Assembly (NCBI GenBank): GCA_964485695.1
Contig: CAZAKZ010000190.1
Span: 1 to 9,033 of the forward strand
DNA from: CAZAKZ01 sp964485695
GTDB taxonomy: Bacteria > Planctomycetota > JAFGQW01
DNA length: 9,033 nt
Reading direction: 5' to 3'
Shown: positions 7,231-9,033 of the stretch, piece after piece
How the letters are laid out: each line of letters opens with the position of its first letter
How positions within the stretch are numbered: position 1 is the first letter of the stretch
Translations under genes and position numbers: made by a program
Notes under the pieces: model-generated
Seen by the model: the letters and a program-made list of their open reading frames with translations, nothing else
What the model was told of the DNA's origin: nothing
The model's database searches: none

Positions 7231-8088
7231 TCACTTCCCGGCCTTCTTGCGGCGCCTCTTCTCCAGTGCCTGAGCAAAGAGCGCGGCACCCAGGGCGCCC
7301 GCGATCCGGGGATCGTGCTCTGTCTCCAGGGCCTTAAGGCCCAGCTTTGCCTCGATGCGCTGGACCAGGCCCCTGTTCCTGGCCATGCCGCCGGTGACAG
7401 CGAAGTCCTTCTGCACCCCGAGGCGCTCCAGGAGCTCCACCACCCGCTGCGCCATGGCGGAACAATACGCGGCAAGTACTCTGGGCCGAGACCAGCCCTT
7501 CCGGAGCCGGTCCGAGGCCTCGGTGCGGGCGAACACCACACAGGTGCTGGCCACCGGCTCCGGCTCCTCCTCCACCTCAAGGGACAGGTCCCCCACCTCC
7601 TCGATGGGCACCGACAGCAGATCCGCAAAGACCTCCAAGCCGCGGCCGGTACCGGCGGCGCACTTGTCGTTCATGAGGAAGGTTTCCACCTTGCCCTTCT
7701 CGTCGCACTGGATGGCCTTGCAGTCCTGCCCCCCCACGTCCAGGAGGATGCGAACCGTGGGCCCGTACATGAAGTGGCCGCCGCGGGCGTGGCAGGCGAC
7801 CTCGGTGAGGGTCTTTCGGGCAAAGGGCACGTTCACGCGGCCGTACCCGGTGCCCACCGTGAAGTGGATGTCCTCCACGGCCATGCCCGTGCCCTCCATG
7901 GCCCGGGTGATGGCCCGGTCGGCGCTCTCCGGGCTGTCATGCCCGGTGCGCTGGCTGCTCCACGCATAGAGTTCCCCGTCCAGGAGAATGACGGCCTGGG
8001 TGCTCACGGCGCCGACGTCCACGCCGGCGCTGATGATGTCGGCGTCCTTCCATTTTATGGTCTCGTCGTGCCGGTGGTGGTCTTGCAT
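7231..8088 (-). CDS. bzdQ: BzdQ-like ATPase subunit (BadF/BcrA/HgdC activator family)
   Basis: Encodes 285 residues of the ASKHA-fold activator family that couples ATP hydrolysis to low-potential electron transfer into 2-hydroxyacyl-CoA dehydratases and class I benzoyl-CoA reductases. Phosphate loop 1 is AGVDVGA (21-27), phosphate loop 2 is DVGGQD (117-122) and the adenosine motif is GGMARN (233-238). Cys143 (NDKCAAGTG) and Cys183 (STCVVFA) are the pair that would hold a [4Fe-4S] cluster at the dimer interface. The GTGYGRVNVPFA stretch (79-90), ACHARG (98-103), and the long N-terminal extension with KWKDADI are what I recognise as the BzdQ subtype rather than HgdC. The start ATG 8088 has GGAGG about 10 nt upstream, within the end of the preceding gene, and the gap is 5 nt. 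The Q-type name reflects sequence character; a benzoyl-CoA reductase function is not shown, because no catalytic subunits are encoded nearby. Confidence 0.9.
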   Translation of the reverse strand: MQDHHRHDETIKWKDADIISAGVDVGAVSTQAVILLDGELYAWSSQRTGHDSPESADRAITRAMEGTGMAVEDIHFTVGTGYGRVNVPFARKTLTEVACHARGGHFMYGPTVRILLDVGGQDCKAIQCDEKGKVETFLMNDKCAAGTGRGLEVFADLLSVPIEEVGDLSLEVEEEPEPVASTCVVFARTEASDRLRKGWSRPRVLAAYCSAMAQRVVELLERLGVQKDFAVTGGMARNRGLVQRIEAKLGLKALETEHDPRIAGALGAALFAQALEKRRRKKAGK

Positions 8089-8093
8089 GTCAC

Positions 8094-8846
8094 TCACGCC
8101 TCCGCGGCAGCAAGCGCCGCACCCAGGGCCGGAACGTATTCGGGATCCTCGGGGACGACGACTTCCAGCCCCAGATCCCGGTTCACAGCCTCCACGAAGC
8201 CAGCATTCCTGGCCACGCCGCCGACCAGGACCAGGTCTCTCTCGAACCCCACCTTCCGCACCATGGAGGCGATACGGCCGGCCATGGCGTCCACCACGGC
8301 CCGGGCAATGTCTTCTTGCGGCGTGCCGGCGTGAATCAGCGCTACCACCTCGGCCTCGGCGAACACCACGCACTGAGCGTTCATCCGGGTGGGCCGGATT
8401 GATTGGAGAGCAAGGGAGCCGAAGTCCTCAACCGAAACCTGGAGCGCCCGGGCCATGCTCTCGACAAAGATCCCGGCCCCGGCAGCGCACTTCTCGTTGT
8501 ACGCGAAGTCGACGACCTTGCCCCTGTGGTTGCACCGCGCAACGCGACTCTCCTCGGCACCCACGTCCACCACGGTGCGGCACGACTCGAGCAAGTGGAC
8601 ACCCCCCCGGGCCGCCGCGTTCACCTCGGTGATCTCCCCGTCCGCGAGGGAACATGCCTTGCGGCCCGCGCCCGTGGCGAGGGCCCTTTCCACCCTGTCT
8701 ATGTCCACCCCGGCGGCGTCGAACGCCTGCATCACCACATCGGATTCGGCACCACCAGGGACGAGGCCCTTTCCGAGGATCTTCCCGTCCTCTTGCACCA
8801 CGATCTTGACGGTCCTGGCTCCGATATCGATGCCTGCGGTGATCAT
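8094..8846 (-). CDS. BzdP/BcrA-like ATPase activator subunit
   Basis: Encodes 250 residues of the BadF/BadG/BcrA/BcrD ATPase family. Phosphate loop 1 is AGIDIGA (4-10), loop 2 is DVGAEES (94-100), and the adenosine motif is GGVARN (209-214). Cys120 (NEKCAAGAG) and Cys159 (NAQCVVFAE) are 39 residues apart, the same spacing as the cluster-binding cysteines of the hydroxyglutaryl-CoA dehydratase activator. The MNAQCVVFAEAEVVALIH stretch and VPEDPEYVPALGAALAA end resemble BzdP. With the next gene it makes a P-Q pair in the order seen in bzd clusters, which favours a heterodimeric ATPase over the homodimer typical of dehydratase activators. The start ATG 8846 gives the conserved Met-Ile-Thr-Ala-Gly-Ile-Asp N-terminus, with AGGA 8 nt upstream; longer in-frame starts add only a low-complexity, non-conserved extension. 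It is the first gene of a three-gene operon and is preceded by an extended -10 promoter. Confidence 0.9.
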   Translation of the reverse strand: MITAGIDIGARTVKIVVQEDGKILGKGLVPGGAESDVVMQAFDAAGVDIDRVERALATGAGRKACSLADGEITEVNAAARGGVHLLESCRTVVDVGAEESRVARCNHRGKVVDFAYNEKCAAGAGIFVESMARALQVSVEDFGSLALQSIRPTRMNAQCVVFAEAEVVALIHAGTPQEDIARAVVDAMAGRIASMVRKVGFERDLVLVGGVARNAGFVEAVNRDLGLEVVVPEDPEYVPALGAALAAAEA

Positions 8847-8877
8847 CCTCTGTTTCCTGTTGGGGGCCCGGCGCCCG

Positions 8878-8886
8878 ATTCTACCA
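8878..8886 (-). promoter_or_regulatory. Extended -10 promoter for the activator-oxidoreductase operon
   Basis: On the minus strand TGG-TAGAAT (8886-8878) fits TGn-TATAAT with one mismatch. There is no good -35 box 16-18 nt upstream. The predicted start near 8871 leaves a leader of about 25 nt to the ATG at 8846. A perfect TTGACA at 8949-8944 is too far away to pair with this -10. Confidence 0.45.
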
Positions 8887-8927
8887 CAGAATCCAGACCG
8901 ACTCCCGGGGGGCAAGCCCGTCGCACA

Positions 8928-8944
8928 ACTGAAAAGGGGTGAGT
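8928..8944 (+). repeat. Right copy of a short dispersed repeat (actgaaaaggggtgagt)
   Basis: Near-match to 31-46 at the other end of the window. It lies in the intergenic region between the putative 5S rRNA end and the operon promoter. The following bases (GTCAATAAATCGGGAC) are not shared with the left copy. Two imperfect copies are weak support. Confidence 0.3.
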
Positions 8945-8970
8945 GTCAATAAATCGGGACAAAAGGTGTG

Positions 8971-9002
8971 GTTCAAGGAGTTGAACTAAACCGCTTCGCG
9001 GT
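8971..9002. other. Two adjacent small hairpins downstream of the putative 5S rRNA
   Basis: GTTCAA-GGAG-TTGAAC (8971-8986) and ACCGC-TTC-GCGGT (8990-9002) are perfect inverted repeats in tandem. They lie just after the 3' end of the presumed minus-strand 5S gene. They could act in rRNA processing or weak termination; no strong T-run follows on the minus strand, so a classic intrinsic terminator is not supported. Confidence 0.45.
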
Positions 9003-9003
9003 A

Positions 9004-9033
9004 GCCTGACGGCAGTCTACTTTCCTACCTCTT
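9004..9033 (-). rRNA. 5S rRNA, 3' end only (gene continues beyond the right edge)
   Basis: Read on the minus strand, the last 30 bases contain GGAAAGTAGACTGCCGTCAGGC. This fits the usual 3' end of bacterial 5S rRNA (loop-E side GAGAGTAGG..., then the helix I strand ending ...CAGGC). The 5' part lies outside the window, so the helix I partner cannot be checked. If correct, a ribosomal RNA operon ends here and the redox operon follows it on the same strand. Confidence 0.55.

Noticed and set aside
4842..7337. Very long plus-strand open frame (831 codons) antisense to the flavoprotein
   Set aside because: It is His/Ala/Arg/Pro-rich with no domain, as expected of the complementary frame of a GC-rich gene. 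The minus strand carries clear cysteine and nucleotide-binding motifs.
7227..7628. In-frame upstream extension of the flavoprotein to an ATG at 7628
   Set aside because: The extension is Arg/Trp/Pro-rich without domain character and lies wholly inside the BzdQ-like gene; ATG 7226 starts exactly at a conserved [2Fe-2S] N-terminus.
8089..8373. In-frame upstream extension of the BzdQ-like gene to 8373
   Set aside because: The extra residues are low-complexity Arg/Gly sequence overlapping the BzdP-like gene; ATG 8088 has GGAGG upstream and follows the preceding stop by 5 nt.
7231..8846. Class II (Bam-type) benzoyl-CoA reductase
   Set aside because: That system is ATP-independent and uses a tungsten BamB subunit; here the genes are ATPases of the class I type.
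8847..8915. In-frame upstream extension of the BzdP-like gene to 8915
   Set aside because: The added residues are not conserved in the family and would cover the extended -10 promoter; ATG 8846 gives the standard N-terminus.
8944..8949. Perfect TTGACA (minus strand) as a -35 box for the operon
   Set aside because: No -10-like hexamer lies 16-18 nt downstream (the sequence there is GTGCGA), and the good TAGAAT is about 60 nt away.

Overview
The window is GC-rich, dense bacterial DNA. Two secreted proteins carry C-terminal beta-type tails and wording (motifs of the type IPNLxxLxG...AFV...SN) that I associate with Planctomycetota, Acidobacteriota and related uncultured anaerobes. The other main content is oxygen-sensitive radical-activation and iron-sulfur redox machinery. 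Together these suggest an uncultured, anaerobic, mesophilic to moderately thermophilic bacterium of that broad kind. The phylum cannot be fixed from this window alone.

Layout from left to right. (1) 27-863, minus: the N-terminal part of a polytopic GT-C-like membrane protein. It stops early, inside or next to a short sequence that recurs in similar form at the right end of the window. A near-consensus sigma70 promoter (TTGACG-17-TATATT) precedes it. (2) 1010-1046: a perfect 15-bp bidirectional terminator hairpin touching the stop codon of the next gene. (3) 1047-3464, minus: a secreted 805-residue CotH-kinase protein with a lamin-tail domain and a C-terminal beta domain. (4) 3465-3811: a divergent intergenic region. 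(5) 3812-4792, plus: a secreted 326-residue beta-rich protein whose C-terminal domain resembles that of the CotH protein. (6) 8846 down to 4800, minus: a compact three-gene operon with 4-5 bp gaps, encoding two BadF/BadG/BcrA/BcrD-type ATPase activators (BzdP-like, then BzdQ-like) and an 808-residue NuoG/HndD-GltD fusion NAD(P)H oxidoreductase. It converges on gene 5 with only 7 bp between the stop codons. (7) 8847-9033: the operon promoter region, two small hairpins, and what looks like the 3' end of a 5S rRNA gene running in from the right on the minus strand.

How the genes may work together. In the best-known relatives (class I, Bzd-type benzoyl-CoA reductase), a P/Q ATPase heterodimer hydrolyses ATP to push a low-potential electron into the N/O catalytic subunits. 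A large iron-sulfur flavoprotein (BzdV-type) is thought to deliver reducing power from NAD(P)H through ferredoxin. Here the ATPase pair and the electron-delivery protein form a closed transcription unit, but no catalytic N/O (HgdA/HgdB-like) subunits are encoded in it. This orphan ATP-driven electron-activation module is the most interesting thing in the window. The two secreted proteins form a separate surface or export unit: a putative extracytoplasmic protein kinase and a secreted partner with a shared tail domain.
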